A stretch of DNA of 64,000 nt from Alopecurus myosuroides (Eukaryota > Streptophyta > Magnoliopsida > Poales > Poaceae), in contig CM054060.1 of the NCBI GenBank assembly GCA_028641055.1, positions 308,684,949 to 308,748,948 of the forward strand, given 5' to 3'. The notes under the pieces were generated by a model. It worked only from the letters and a program-made list of their open reading frames with translations, was not told the DNA's origin and made no database searches. The position numbers and the translations under genes were made by a program. The stretch's first letter is position 1. Each line of letters starts with the position of its first letter. Positions 46,311 through 57,700 of this stretch are shown here, in pieces.

Positions 46311-46712
46311 GCCATGAACGCAACCTGAAGAAGTGGGATGAATCCAGCAAGCAACGGGGTGATGATCACCACGCCTCAAACCACGACACGATAGTTCTTG
46401 ATGGACACAAGAACCTTCACGCAAATCTATCCAAACTGGATACACAACAGCGCCGTCCCCGGAGGGATGCTACACGCGATACACAACTCGTGTCTAAACT
46501 CTCAAAATTCTGAACCCCCTAAACCCCCTAAACCCTAGCTGATGGCTCTTTTATATAGGAGTCCAACCCCTAGTCGGTTGGACATGCCCAACCCGACTCC
46601 TAACCCAATTAGACCTAAACTGGATATAAAACGGCTCATTTAGAAGGCTGGACCAAAACATTTGGCTAAATTATTGTCATAGTGTGCTAACCACTAGATG
46701 CCCCATCAATCG
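46311..46712 (-). repeat. LTR-like fragment next to the reversed gypsy piece
   Basis: On the minus strand this begins TGATGGGGCATCTAGTGG (46712 downward), has a TATATAAAAGAG-type promoter motif (about 46548-46559) and a GGGTTTAGGGGG stretch after it. It reads directly into the gag fragment with no primer site, so leader sequence has been lost. The TGAT start is only a suggestion of the outer LTR border. Confidence 0.4.
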
Positions 46713-47723
46713 GTCTCTTCTATTTTGTTGTCAATTACATGGATGTTCATGTTGTGTTTCTAATTTGTGGGACCAATTAGCCGTTACCCGTTTGCACTTT
46801 TTGTTATTTTAGGAAAAGCCATGATCCATGTGTGGAGATTTGGTGCTCGTGAGCACCGGTGCTCCAGTCGTCTTAATATCTTTTTTACGAATTTCCAAAA
46901 ATTCTGAAAAATAAATCCGGTGATTGCCTAGTATGTATCCTACAAACGTGCTAATTTTCAATTCCAAATACTTCGTATTCTAAACTACACAAAAATGAGA
47001 AAAGTGTGATCTGACTATACCGGTTTCAAATCTCTAAATTTTATCACATTTTTATTTTTTGTGTAGCACATACTATTTCATATTTGCAAGTAAAATTTTT
47101 CAAGTTTATGGGATACACTATTAAATACATAGTGATATTTTTTTCCCCAGAATGTTCTGAAACTTCAAATACTTTTTTTTTCGAATTTTTCAAAATGGCA
47201 GGAGCAGTAGTGCCCGGGAGCATAGATAGTTTTTGCGGGGCGCTCCTATATGCCGACCCCAAGCGGCGATTTCCGCGCGGCCGCCTGAAACGTTTTCTAA
47301 TCTGAACTATTTTAGAAAATCTAAAATAATATCTTTTGAACTTTGAACAATTTTTTAATTGAACAATTTTAAAATTCAAAAACTACGAATCTTTAAAAAA
47401 TCCAAACAATTATAAAATTTGAACAATTTTTAAATCCGTACATTTTTAGGTGTGAAAAAAATTAATATGAACTTCAAGTTTGTATTTTTTTTTCAAATGT
47501 GAACTAACATTTGAGTTAAACAATTTTTGAATTTAAAAAAAAAATTTGCACAAAAATGATTTGAACAATTTTTAAAATTTGAATATTTTCGAAATCATAA
47601 AAAATGAATAACGAGAAGAAAGAAAACTGAAAAATAAAATAAAAACATAACACAGAAAAAAATCCGCAAAAAAAATATAGAAAAAGACAGACAAAAATGG
47701 GGAAACACCGAAATTCGCTGGCT
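46713..47723. other. AT-rich intergenic DNA with GAACAATTTTTAAA-like repeats
   Basis: Contains a small hairpin, GGTGCTCGTGAGCACC (about 46849-46864), and many degenerate copies of a TTGAACAATTTTTAAA-type motif between about 47330 and 47600. A GC-rich patch at 47210-47290 stands out. I see no gene. Confidence 0.4.
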
Positions 47724-48073
47724 CACTAGTGCTGCATTTTTTGTCAAAAATGGCCCTTTTCACGGACTACCGTCAAATCTGGCCCCTCCTGTAAAGTAAT
47801 TCCAAATCTGACCCCTCGGGTCGACGCCAAGAGACATAAAACCGAACTTGTGCATTTCGGCGCCATCTTATTTTTGCGCCGAACCCGTTTCTGGTCAAAA
47901 AATAAAAGAAAATCGGGAGGTCGGCTCCAAGTAGGATGGAGCACAAGTTCGGCTCAATCCTACTGGAGCCGACCCCGATCTCAGGGGCCAGATTTGAAAA
48001 TAGTTACACATAGAGGTCAGATTTGACTTTAGTCCACGAAAAGGGCCAGATTTGGCAAAAAATACACTAGTGC
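47724..48073. mobile_element. Long-TIR MITE of about 350 bp with CACTAGTG at both ends
   Basis: The two ends are inverted over about 45 bp: CATTTTTTGTCAAAAATGGC followed by CCTTTTCACGGACT, against (reverse strand) TATTTTTTGCCAAATCTGGC followed by CCTTTTCGTGGACT. The palindrome CACTAGTG sits at both borders (47724-47731 and 48065-48072). It can be read as CACTA-type termini, or, as CACTAGTGC on both sides, as a 9-bp Mutator-type target duplication. The interior has two further inverted blocks of GGCGCC- and GTCGGCTCC-rich DNA. No coding capacity. Confidence 0.7.
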
Positions 48074-48627
48074 CACACTGCAGGCGGCGCACGCGTCTAC
48101 CGCCGCCTGCTGGGGGTATTTAGGATTTGCCATTTTCGCGTGATCCATTTGCTACACGTAGGCTCTAACTCCTGCCAAATATTGGTCCAAATGCCCAAAG
48201 TTAAGGTTACTGCGTAAAGGCCTGGCCCAACTGCCCAGACTGAAAGATCTCCTCCGTACATGGCGTCAATCGTCCTCACCAACACACGCATGTCGTCAGC
48301 CGTCAGTTCGTCACCATGCTTCGTGCTGCTCACGACTCACCGATCATAATGTCGTCACAGATGCAAATTATACTCGCCTGTCAGTGACAACATGCAATTA
48401 ACTACCGCAATCCGAAGTTTCTGGTTGGCTCTTGGCGCCAGATTAAGCTCGCCAAATCTGCCTTTGCAACCGCATCCATTAAATCAATCACGTTTCCTTG
48501 GACTCATGATCGCTGCCACGCAGATTCGTCTCAGCTCCGACAGCTCCTGCTCACCTGCTCCTCCGCCCGCCGACGACCTCTAGCGCTCAGGTCAACCTAA
48601 GTACATTACCACAGAAATGCCCAGCAT

Positions 48628-48633
48628 TATAAA
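48628..48633 (+). promoter_or_regulatory. TATA box of the AAA-ATPase gene
   Basis: TATAAA, 108 bp between its end and the chosen ATG, in an otherwise mixed-composition upstream region. Transcription would start near 48660, which makes the in-frame codons from 48646 part of the 5' UTR. Confidence 0.55.
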
Positions 48634-48741
48634 CACACACCCAGCGTGCGTCCAGTCCAGTCCAGGTCGAGCTACAGCTTTTCATCAAGACAAGAAAGAT
48701 CCGAGAAGGAGCATCGGTCAAGGAGGTGCATCCATCCAGCC

Positions 48742-50328
48742 ATGGTGGCGGCGATGATGGTGGAGAGGTGGGCGGGGCTGGGGTCGGTGCTGGCCAGCGG
48801 CATCTTCCTCTGGTCCGTGGTGCAGAACTACATCCCGCCCTCCCTCCGCCTCTACCTCACCACCTGGGCAACCAAACTGTCGTCCTACTTCAACCCCTAC
48901 CTCCAGATCACCATCTCCGAGTACGGCGCCGAGCGGTTCCAGCGCAGCGACCTCTTCCTTGCCGCCGAGTCCTACCTCGGCGACGCCTGCGCCCGGCGCG
49001 CCCGCAGGCTCAGGGCCGAGCTCGGCAAGGACAGCAAGAGCCTCCAGGTCTCCGTTGACGACCACGAGGAGATCGCCGACGAGTTCAGCGGCACCACCAT
49101 CTGGTGGTACGCCTCCAAGCGCCAGACCAAGGCCAACGTCATCAGCTTCTACCCCGGAACAGATGAGAGGCGCTTCTACCGGGTCGTCTTTCACAAGCGC
49201 CACCGTGACCTCGTCGTCGACACCTACCTCCCGTTCGTGCTCGGGGAGGGCCGCGCCGTCACCATCAAGAACCGCCAGCGCCGCCTCTTCACAAACAATG
49301 CTAGCGGCAGCTGGAACCCCTACCGGGCCAAGAGCGTCTGGAGCCACGTCCCCTTCGAGCACCCGGCGACCTTCGACACCCTCGCTATGGACCCCGATCA
49401 GAAGGAGGCCATCATCGACGACCTCATGGCGTTCCAGGAGAGCAAGGACTACTATAAAAAGGTCGGCAAGGCGTGGAAGCGCGGGTACCTCCTGTACGGC
49501 CCTCCTGGCACCGGAAAGTCCACCATGATCGCCGCAATGGCCAATTTCCTCGACTACGACGTCTACGATCTCGAGCTCACGGCGGTCAAGAACAACACTG
49601 ACCTGCGGAAGCTCTTCATCGAGACGACAGGCAAGTCCATCATCGTCATCGAGGACATTGATTGCTCCGTCGACCTCACCGGGAAGCGCCGTAAGTCAAA
49701 GAAAGCCTCCGGTGACAAAGACTCTGATGACGATGACAAACCGAAGCTACCGATGGATCCTGAGAAGGACGACGCCACAAAGGTGACGCTCTCGGGCCTG
49801 CTCAACTTCATCGACGGGCTCTGGTCCGCGTGCGGCGGCGAGCGCATCATCATCTTCACGACCAACCATAAGGAGAAGCTGGACCCAGCGCTGATCCGAC
49901 GGGGCAGGATGGACAAGCACATCGAGATGTCCTACTGCCGCTTCGAGGGGTTCAAGGTGCTGGCCAAGAATTACCTGGATATCGTGGCTGAGCACGAGCT
50001 GTTTGGCGAGATCCAACAGTTGCTCGAGGCGAACGACATGTCGCCTGCTGACGTAGCAGAGAACCTGATGCCCATGTCCAAGAAGAAGAAGAGGGACCCG
50101 GACGCTTGCTTGTTGGGTCTCATCGAGGCCATCAAGAAGGCCAAGGAGGACGCAGCGGCGGCCAAAGCAAAGGAGGAAGAGGAGGCCAAGGAAGCTGAAG
50201 CAAAGAAGGCCAAGGAAGCTGAAGCGAAGAAAGCCAAGGAGAAAGAGGCAGAGTCTAAGGAGAAAGACGAAGCCAAGGACAAGACATCAAAGGAAACCAA
50301 TGGAGACATCAAGCAAGCTGACAAGTAA
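48742..50328 (+). CDS. Membrane-anchored AAA-ATPase, BCS1/ASD-like (AATP1 family)
   Basis: A single-exon gene of 528 residues. The product should be a P-loop AAA-ATPase with an N-terminal membrane segment (about residues 10-32), an AAA-ATPase-associated domain, then the ATPase core: Walker A GPPGTGKST (253-261), Walker B IIVIEDIDC (300-308) and the RRGRMD arginine region (386-391). The C-terminal 70 residues are a Lys/Glu/Ala run built from EAKKAKEAE-like units, probably helical. Relatives are called AAA-ATPase ASD, AATP1 or BCS1-like and are placed at mitochondria or the ER. The location is family knowledge, not seen here. The ATG at 48742 is chosen over an in-frame one 96 bp upstream because the family starts with MVxxMxxERW and because of the TATA position. 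The acidic insert DKDSDDDDK lies between Walker B and the sensor region. Confidence 0.93.
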   Translation: MVAAMMVERWAGLGSVLASGIFLWSVVQNYIPPSLRLYLTTWATKLSSYFNPYLQITISEYGAERFQRSDLFLAAESYLGDACARRARRLRAELGKDSKSLQVSVDDHEEIADEFSGTTIWWYASKRQTKANVISFYPGTDERRFYRVVFHKRHRDLVVDTYLPFVLGEGRAVTIKNRQRRLFTNNASGSWNPYRAKSVWSHVPFEHPATFDTLAMDPDQKEAIIDDLMAFQESKDYYKKVGKAWKRGYLLYGPPGTGKSTMIAAMANFLDYDVYDLELTAVKNNTDLRKLFIETTGKSIIVIEDIDCSVDLTGKRRKSKKASGDKDSDDDDKPKLPMDPEKDDATKVTLSGLLNFIDGLWSACGGERIIIFTTNHKEKLDPALIRRGRMDKHIEMSYCRFEGFKVLAKNYLDIVAEHELFGEIQQLLEANDMSPADVAENLMPMSKKKKRDPDACLLGLIEAIKKAKEDAAAAKAKEEEEAKEAEAKKAKEAEAKKAKEKEAESKEKDEAKDKTSKETNGDIKQADK

Positions 50329-50597
50329 TAGGAGTAGAGTGAACTGGTTCACTAGTGCCCCCTTATATAATGATGCAGTGTTTGTTGAAAGAAAATATGT
50401 ATCACTCAAGTGAAATAGTATTGCTTTCTTTTCTTAGTTGTTAATTCACACACGAAGCGACCATTGTAAATTTGTAATGTTGCTATATATATATATATGG
50501 AGAGTACTACAATACAAAATGCCAACATGACGTAGCTGTAAGAACACAGAGAAATTGATGTCTGGTAATATATAGAGACTGTTATATATACACTTCC
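50329..50597. other. Shared 3' region of two convergent genes
   Basis: Only 269 bp separate the stop codons of the AAA-ATPase (+) and the transporter (-). It contains a short (TA)n run at about 50484-50498. The 3' UTRs probably abut or overlap. Confidence 0.6.
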
Positions 50598-53042
50598 TCA
50601 TTTCTCTACAAAAGACATCAGTGTGGCATATATAACCCGCCTATAGAACTTCCTCGTTCTGATGAACAATACAAACGCAACGGCAGACCCAAAGACACAG
50701 ACAGATGCCATGATCGTGAAGGAGAGCGTGAAGCAGTGCTTACCTGTGCAGGCAAGCTCACCTTGTGGCGACTCCTTGTCATAGATGTACCCAACGACGC
50801 GAACCGAGAGGATGTAAGATCCAACAGGACTCGCAACAGCCACCGTGTTGAAGATGGTGCCGAAATGGTTCAACCCGAATATTTCCGACGTTATGCTCGG
50901 CATCAGAGCCCACTGAGACCCGTAGCACAGGCCGACAAGCACAGATCCAATGTAGAGCGATGCGGGGAGGCCGGAGGAGATGATGGCGTGACCTGCGCTC
51001 ATGACCAGAAGTGTTGCAGCTATGAAGAAAGGCCTCCCAACTCCTCGTGACCGCAGGAAGTGATCGGAGATGTAGCCTGCGCCAAACCTCCCTGAGAAGT
51101 TCCAGATACTCCAGAGTGACACTAGAGTGCTGGTCTCCCTGCTTGTGTAGCCAAGGGATCCCCCAATCTGGCTGATGTTGTTCACCGTGGCTAGCCCTGA
51201 TCCCATCCCACAAGCCATTGCGAGGAAGAGAAGCCAGAAGTTCAGTTTACACATGGCCTGCAATACATTCAGGTTTTCTTTGTCTGGCGGCATGTCCTCA
51301 CCAGATCCCACAAGTGCAGTGCTAGAGCTGGCATTCTCCGAATCCTCTGCAGTCTCCTCATGAAGTAATCCAGTTCTTTCATCCAAAATTGGTTCTTCTC
51401 GCTGCTTCGATTCCATCTTCTGGGCCTTTAGCACAACAGCTATCGGAGACATGACCAATAGCAGGAGTATTACGAAGCATACACTCTGCACGGCTGAACT
51501 TATCACAAATACTTGGTCGCAGATTATGATAACCATTAAGTATCCAGCAACAGTAATCGCAATGAGAGAGAAAGCATCGAGGAACTTCTTGCTGTACCGT
51601 CGATGCGCAATGTGGACATCAACAAAATACATGAGCAGCAATGTGATGGATGTGGGTAATATTGCCAGCATAAGTATGAAACTTCCAGGACCAATACGGA
51701 GAGTGCGGTGTACTTGGACAAGTATTGCTCCACTCAGGCCTAGAAACCCCTGTTTGAAAATTACACAGATAGTTTAATGCCATAGGAAGGGCATATCTAA
51801 TTGGGTTACAGGAAAACCATGACGTGCTAACTAATAAATGCGCCGTAAGATTGCTAATTTGCTATGCTGTCGACAAACAAAGTACATAGTAGGAGTACGG
51901 AGCAAAGTGTGTGCAATCATGGATCCACACAGGTTCACATTACCAGAGTTACGATTATAATTTATAATTGTGTGAGAACTCAAGACAATAGCAAATGAGA
52001 CGATGAAGCTAAGATTTCATTCAGAGGTTTTCAACAACCACAACAAAAATACACTGAAGATTCATTCACGTTAGGACAAGTGTGTCACCGGGCTTGGGTT
52101 AGATACAGTTTGGATTTGGGACACCCCCATTATCACATCAATGTATCGAAATTCTAAAGTACAAGCCCAGTGCTCGACTCATCGACATTTGAAACAAGGG
52201 GATATTTTGGAGGCAAGGGAGGTATACCTCTCTCTAAGAAGCGTTTATTTGCAAGGTTGTGTTGCATCAAATCCACTTGCCCTAACTATTACTTTGATGA
52301 GCACATTGGTGATAATCTATGTACTGTGCTTTGCCACCACCAAAACAGATTCCCCACACGGCCACACCCTATGAAATGGAACTGAACGAACATTCTTTCA
52401 CATGATTTCTTTTGGTTGGTGGGAGCAGAGCAGGTGGCCGGCCTAGATTCTTTTGGCTTCACAATCACATGGTTGTATGAATTAATTAAGCATACCGTAC
52501 TGCTTATCACTTCACTTTATGCGCAGAGCAGCGCACCAGGAAACGAATAGCAGAGCAGTGCTCCCAAAACTGAAGGAAGGGGGGAAATGGACCTTCATGA
52601 TCCCGATGACGGTGCCGCGGCGGTCGGGGAAGTTCTCGACGGCGGTGACGACATCCGCGGTGTTCATGAAGGTCTGCGCCTGCGCGGCCAGCAGCATGTA
52701 GAAGCAGACGAGCGGGAGCGGCGCCGGCACGACCCCCGCGACGGCGAGCCACATGGGGAGGTACCCGGCGGCGCAGAGCGCGGCGCCGACGAGGAGTACG
52801 AGCCAGGGGCGGCGGCGGCCCCCGGGCGCCCAGGCGGCGAGGAAGCCCGAGAGGACCCCGGCGTTGGCGCCGACGTCCTTGAAGAAGGCGACGGCGTCGA
52901 GCGCGGACTGGTCGTAGCCCTGCGAGGCCTTGAGCGCCGGGGAGTAGACGCCGAAGCAGTAGGAGCTCCCGGCGAAGCACTGGATCAGCGCGCTGGCCGC
53001 CAGCGCCGACCACCGCGTCCGCGTCCGCGCGCCGGACGCCAT
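50598..53042 (-). CDS. NFD4-like major facilitator / nodulin-like membrane protein
   Basis: Two exons on the minus strand: 52593-53042 (150 codons) and 50598-51749 (383 codons plus stop), a phase-0 junction with a GT-AG intron of 843 bp. The 533-residue protein begins with a nodulin-like domain (WSALAASALIQCFAGSSYCFGVYSP) and continues as a polytopic transporter with about 12 hydrophobic segments. The second half holds the conserved block with KLNFWLLFLAMACGMGSGL and a GRFGAGYISD loop typical of the major facilitator superfamily. The central loop is hydrophilic and acidic. This is the NUCLEAR FUSION DEFECTIVE 4 / nodulin-like family, whose substrates are mostly unknown. The first exon is very GC-rich and the second is not, as often in grass genes. 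The ATG is the first one in the frame after the pyrimidine-rich 5' flank; an upstream in-frame extension to 53306 is considered unlikely. Confidence 0.92.
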
Positions 53043-53850
53043 CGCCGCCGGGCTGGACAGAAGAGGGAAAAAAAGAAGTCGTCTTTTTTTTTTGTTAGTT
53101 GATGTGTCTGTGGCTTCAAGGCTCCAATGATGTGGCGCAGGGAGAGGACCTTTTCGTGTTGACACCTGTTCTACGTGCGCCCAACTAGCCGCCTTGTGCC
53201 GCTGGCAGCATGCGACCACCAAGAAGCAGCCATTTTGTATTGAGAACCTGGACTGGAAACCGTATGTTCCATCGTGAGGTTGATGGACTCCTTTGAATTT
53301 GAGCATAGATAGATATATGTACTGTACGATGATTGTGAATATTATTACTGGTAGTAACGTTTATACTATGTTTCAGATCTCAATGTATACTGTAGATGTT
53401 TCAGTAAAAAACGAAAAAGTGAAAAGAAATGATTTAACCCACCAATCAGGTCGGATTTGACCGGGTCGGCCTCTCACACGTCCATGTCCGACTAAGAAAT
53501 AGGTAGGGGTCGTCATCCACCATCGAACCCATCTGCCTCAAAATATATCTATGCAGATCTTCATGGATAATCTGATCCGATAGGCTATCATTGGGTTTCT
53601 TTTGGAAAACGCTTCGTGTAACCCGGGGATGGCGCGTCCCGCATCCCCCACCTTGATCGTGTGCCATGCGTCCAACGAGACGCGGACAGAAAAGAAGCGT
53701 GCAACGTCACGACGAGTAATGTGTGTCTCGTCAGCCATGAAAAGCATTCAACACGAAGCACGATGCGTATGCTGCCTCGTCACGATGCACAATTAAATGC
53801 CCATGAAATATCACTATGCGCATGCCATCATGCCTTGTCACGATGAACAG
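53043..53850. other. Upstream flank of the transporter gene and unassigned DNA
   Basis: The first 250 bp should hold the transporter promoter and 5' UTR. The rest is mixed-composition intergenic DNA with short frames on both strands that I do not trust as genes. Confidence 0.4.
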
Positions 53851-54245
53851 GTGGCATAACTTTTTTTTGTTGCAGTTATTTTTTTTTTGCAATGAAAGTA
53901 TAGATTATTTGCTAAAAAGCTCTCCGGTGAAGCCAGTTTTTTGCTATAATAGAAGATTTTTTTGCTATAATTGTTTTTCGACTTTGCTATAATAGTATAA
54001 TTTTGTTGCTACAATGTCTCCAACAATATCTTCGGCGAAGTTAAATTTTTGCTGCAATAGAGCAGTTTTTTTGCTGCAATTACTTTTCGTTTTTGCTATA
54101 GTAGTACAAAATGTTTGCGGAGAGATCACCTTTTTTATGTTTTTGTGCATTTTTTTGCTCACTGCAGCAAAAGCGGGAGTTGTGCAGAATAAACGGGAGT
54201 TGTGCGGCAAAAACGAGAGTTCTGCAGCAAAAGCGGGTTTTGAGG
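53851..54245. repeat. Degenerate array of TTTTTGCTRCAAT motifs
   Basis: TTTTTTGCTATAAT, TTTTTGCTGCAAT and TTTGCTACAAT variants occur about ten times in 250 bp, then the theme changes to GCAGCAAAAGCGGG-like units repeated about four times (54160-54245). It looks like a sub-terminal repeat region of a DNA transposon, but no terminal inverted repeats were fixed. Confidence 0.5.
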
Positions 54246-55539
54246 CCTTTTTTGGGGGAAACGTGTCAGCTAGGGGAGGAGGACGATTAGATTTTCCTCC
54301 CCCGGAGGACGCTCAGCAGGGGCCTTTCTTTTTCTTGACTGGGGCTATCATCGGGTCTGTGTACAACAAAGGCTCAAAAATTATTATTTTATGGTGATCC
54401 AAATTCATATATAAAGATAAAAGAATGTTTGGACGGAGCGAAGCGAAACCCATCGCCGGAGGCTTAGGGCCGAGTTGGATCCGGATTCTACCTTGTCTAG
54501 GGTTTACCTCTTTATATAACTCATGTAAGCCGTCGGTTGGGATAAGTCGCAAGTTGTAAATCTCCGGCGTTTGTAACACACCCGAAAATAGTGAAGTTCT
54601 GCTGGCTGGCGCTTTTTTTTTCTCATTGGAAGGGTTTTCCAATTTAAAAATCTCGTGTCCCCATGTCTAGATCTCTTTAATTTATCACTTATTTGTGTTA
54701 TCGTTGATAACAAAAATACATACTAATACATGTTTATTACCTTGAATTTTTTGATGTCGCGTCTGACGCTCAGCTGAAAGTTGTGAAACAGATTGGAACT
54801 ATCGCAATATCGCGAAGTGTCGCTCAATTTGGGTCAAAGATTGATGTTGCGACTCAGGCATTTTAATAGGGGTGCATTCATTTTAGTATAGCACACTTGC
54901 TTTAATTTTAGAAAGAAATTTGAGGGTTCTCTTTGTTTTGGAGTAGTAGAATTGCTAGAAAATATAGGATCTACTGGCCCGAGAAAACTTTTTTCTTTGA
55001 ATTATTCTTTCTTCGAATTAGTTCAAACATAAGTTGGATCTCAAAATACATCGACTGGCACGCGCAACCGATATGCCAATTCGGTAGTTTTTTGTTCCAT
55101 TTCTCGTGGAGTGAAGAACTTTTAAGCCACGAGGATCGATATATAACTATTCCAAATATCATCAAGAACTCTTTGCAATTTGAAAAGACATATTTGTATA
55201 TTTTGTGCTCTGAAAATTCGCTCAAACTTAAGTAGACGTCAAGTGGAACTTTCCTTGCAAGTTTCTGTAGCCCACTTTTATTCTTCTTCATCCTAGGGAT
55301 ATAATTTGCTAGTTTGAAACATAGGAAAAGATATTCCCCGCCTAGCTTAATTGTATTGTGAACCTTTTGTCTATTTCTAAATTTTTCTATTTCCGAATTC
55401 CATGGATATCGACCGGCTAAAAAAATGCATCTATAAAAGTACTTATCCGACTTTTAAGAGAAATAAATGATTAAATGATCTCTGTTATGGATCAAGATGA
55501 GGCAAGATGGTCCACTCAAACACTACAATGAAAATGTGT
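54246..55539. other. Intergenic DNA, nothing assigned
   Basis: About 54390-54600 has LTR-like style (CTCTTTATATAACTCATGTAAG), but without a partner repeat this is not enough for a call. The remainder is AT-rich without supportable features. Confidence 0.35.
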
Positions 55540-57177
55540 TCAATCAAGAGTACATTCTACTAGAAGAACCTTGCGCGCTTTGCCGCTCCGTTTTGTTTTT
55601 TTTGCTCTTGGGGCTTCTTCCCTTGTCTGTGAGGTGGTATTGACAGCATAAACTAACATTGATGCATCTGCATCTATGAACTGAACCAAGAAAAAATGGA
55701 GAAACACCACGGCGTATCAACAATTAGAATTCAACATGAGCAAATCTAAAAGCGTCTTTTGCCAAAATTATGTTGAACCTTATTTTTTAGATTGTTTCAA
55801 AAAAAAATCTTGTATGATTCATCTAAAGGAGAGAGTATCAGTGCTACTTGATCCTAAGAGTGCTACTCCCTCCGTTCAACAATAGATGACTTGCATTTGT
55901 CTATATATGGATGTATCTAGACACTAAAATATGTCTATATACATCCCTATCTAAATAAGTGGAAGTCATCCATTGTTGAACGGAGGGAGTACTTGATTGT
56001 CTGTGATGTCTGCCTGTTTCCACCCTGTGCCAGGAAAAAGCGCTTAGCATCTGACCACACTTCTAGCGCCGGGAGCTAGTGAACCAACTTGTATCTAACC
56101 TACCATTCACATCTAAGTCTTGCCAAAACACGGCAACTATGCACTGGGGTTTTCATCCTAGCGTATGCTACTAAGCATCGCACTGTGAAGCTCTAAGAGC
56201 AACCACAACGTAGAAGGCTTAGCTAGGCACTTAAATGATAACAAAAAATATAACAGGAAAATATATATAGCAAGCGCTCGTAGCTGGCAAGATTGGCCGC
56301 TTTATCTAAAGTGCTAATTAAATCCCAGATGGCTCAGTATCCACACCGTGAGCTAGGGCAAGGTTGGTCTGATAACACTTCTTGCGCCAGGCTCCCGGGA
56401 TTAAACATGCACTGAGAATTCGATCCTAGCGTCTGCTTCTAAGCATGGAGCCTTGAGACTCTCCATTATGGTGTAAGGGACAACACAAAACATTAACTAC
56501 GGACTTTCTCCCTCCATGAAACATATGCAAATAGGGCATGCATTTTTTATATTACGACACATGATCAACATAAAACCTATCCTCCTCGTGTCCGGCATAA
56601 TACCTTAGTACAGAATTTCCTCAGATTCATCCACTGGTCATTACTCCCTTCAGGCTTTTTGTTGTTGCATACAGCTCTATAGATTGAGGCCTTTCCATCC
56701 TTCGAACCACACATTTTCAGTTTTTTGGTAGATGCACTTAACTAACAAAATAAGTAGCAGGAAACAAAACTGTACCATATTATATCCCACTGTTACAGGC
56801 TGGACGGTAAGTATTTCCTACATAACCAGACTATCTACTCAGAAATAGTGAGAAAAATATCACGGATGAACGCACAGCCACACAAGCAGAGTTCAGTAAG
56901 CAATGGAAACTAAGGTCACCACTTAGAACTATTTATTTCCCCTTAGAATTTAATCTATAATGTTTCATTTCACAATATATTGACAAAAGTGTAAGTTTAA
57001 CTGCACTGGTAATACTAATATGTTAAACTTCTGAAGAAGTAAAAAACAATTATTATGAGAGGGTCCAAAACTTACATCCCTATGAAGTATTGAGGAAGCC
57101 ATTACCTGAGCTTCTTTTTCTAATGAAAACAAGGAGTCTATGAGAACTATAGCGGAAGGAGGGATTCTTATCAACAC
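55540..57177 (-). CDS. Possible multi-exon gene, unidentified (C-terminal exons only)
   Basis: Three minus-strand frames join in phase 0 at good splice signals: exon a, open from about 57177 to 57076 (donor GAT|GTAAGT); exon b, 56741-56604 (acceptor TTTGTTAG, donor AAG|GTATTA); exon c, 55680-55540 (acceptor CTTGGTTCAG), ending in TGA. The last two exons give 92 residues of mixed, charged composition. Exon c has a basic cluster (RAKKTKRSGKARK) like a nuclear localisation signal. I do not recognise the family. The 5' end is not found: exon a has no clear acceptor, and another frame over the same stretch is also open. A Stowaway MITE lies in the intron between b and c. GC-rich minus-strand DNA at 57.7-59.2 kb could hold the first exons. 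It may equally be chance open frames. Confidence 0.3.
55866..55989. mobile_element. Stowaway MITE, 124 bp, near-perfect
   Basis: CTCCCTCCGTTCAACAATAG at the left and its inverse CATTGTTGAACGGAGGGAG at the right, with the inner arms GATGACTT and AAGTCATC also paired. TA flanks both ends (55864-55865 and 55990-55991). The almost intact hairpin suggests a young insertion. Confidence 0.95.
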
Positions 57178-57700
57178 ATTGCCTATATTGTTGTTGAGGC
57201 ATGAACAACGCTTTTTCTAGCAGGTCTGATTTATTGCAACAGTCAACAGTCATCCATTAGAAACCCAATTATTTGCAGGTTATCTCCAAGCATTCCATCA
57301 CTTGCACACCATACATGGATGCACATCAAAGTAACAAATCTCCATTCACTCCATTATAGCTGGTTCATACAAAAAAATATGGGTATCTATATCAACTAAT
57401 TTTGAAGAAAATGCATGAACAAAACAATAGACATTAGGCCATCAGGGTACTAGTTATCAGAGATGGACTAACAAGGTACAACCGAACAATATGAAGGTTA
57501 CTGAAGTAAAGTAAAATAGCACTTCAAAATAGTATATATTGTTCTAGCTGAACCAACTTCAGATTATTGTATTTCAGATTCCATAGCTACTAAGCTGACA
57601 TATTAACCCAAATTAAAGAAGCATGGCCTGTTTTTGTGAGGTTCGATCATACATAAAGTGGAAAGAGATTGCAACTTGAAAATGGAAGAAAACTCACAGA
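55990..57700. other. Unassigned DNA around the possible gene
   Basis: Apart from the two candidate exons at 56604-56741 and 57076-57177 I see only AT-rich DNA. No repeat pair or transposon end was found. Confidence 0.3.

Noticed and set aside
46505..46536. CCCTAAAC-like repeats resembling telomere DNA
   Set aside because: Only about three imperfect units (CCCCCTAAA), inside an LTR-like fragment; far too short for an interstitial telomere.
48718..49362. 214-codon minus-strand frame inside the AAA-ATPase gene
   Set aside because: It is the antisense shadow of a very GC-rich coding exon and has Gly/Ala/Val-rich, domain-free composition.
52587..53102. 171-codon + strand frame across the transporter's first exon
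   Set aside because: Antisense shadow of a GC-rich exon; the minus frame has transmembrane segments and a correct splice donor.
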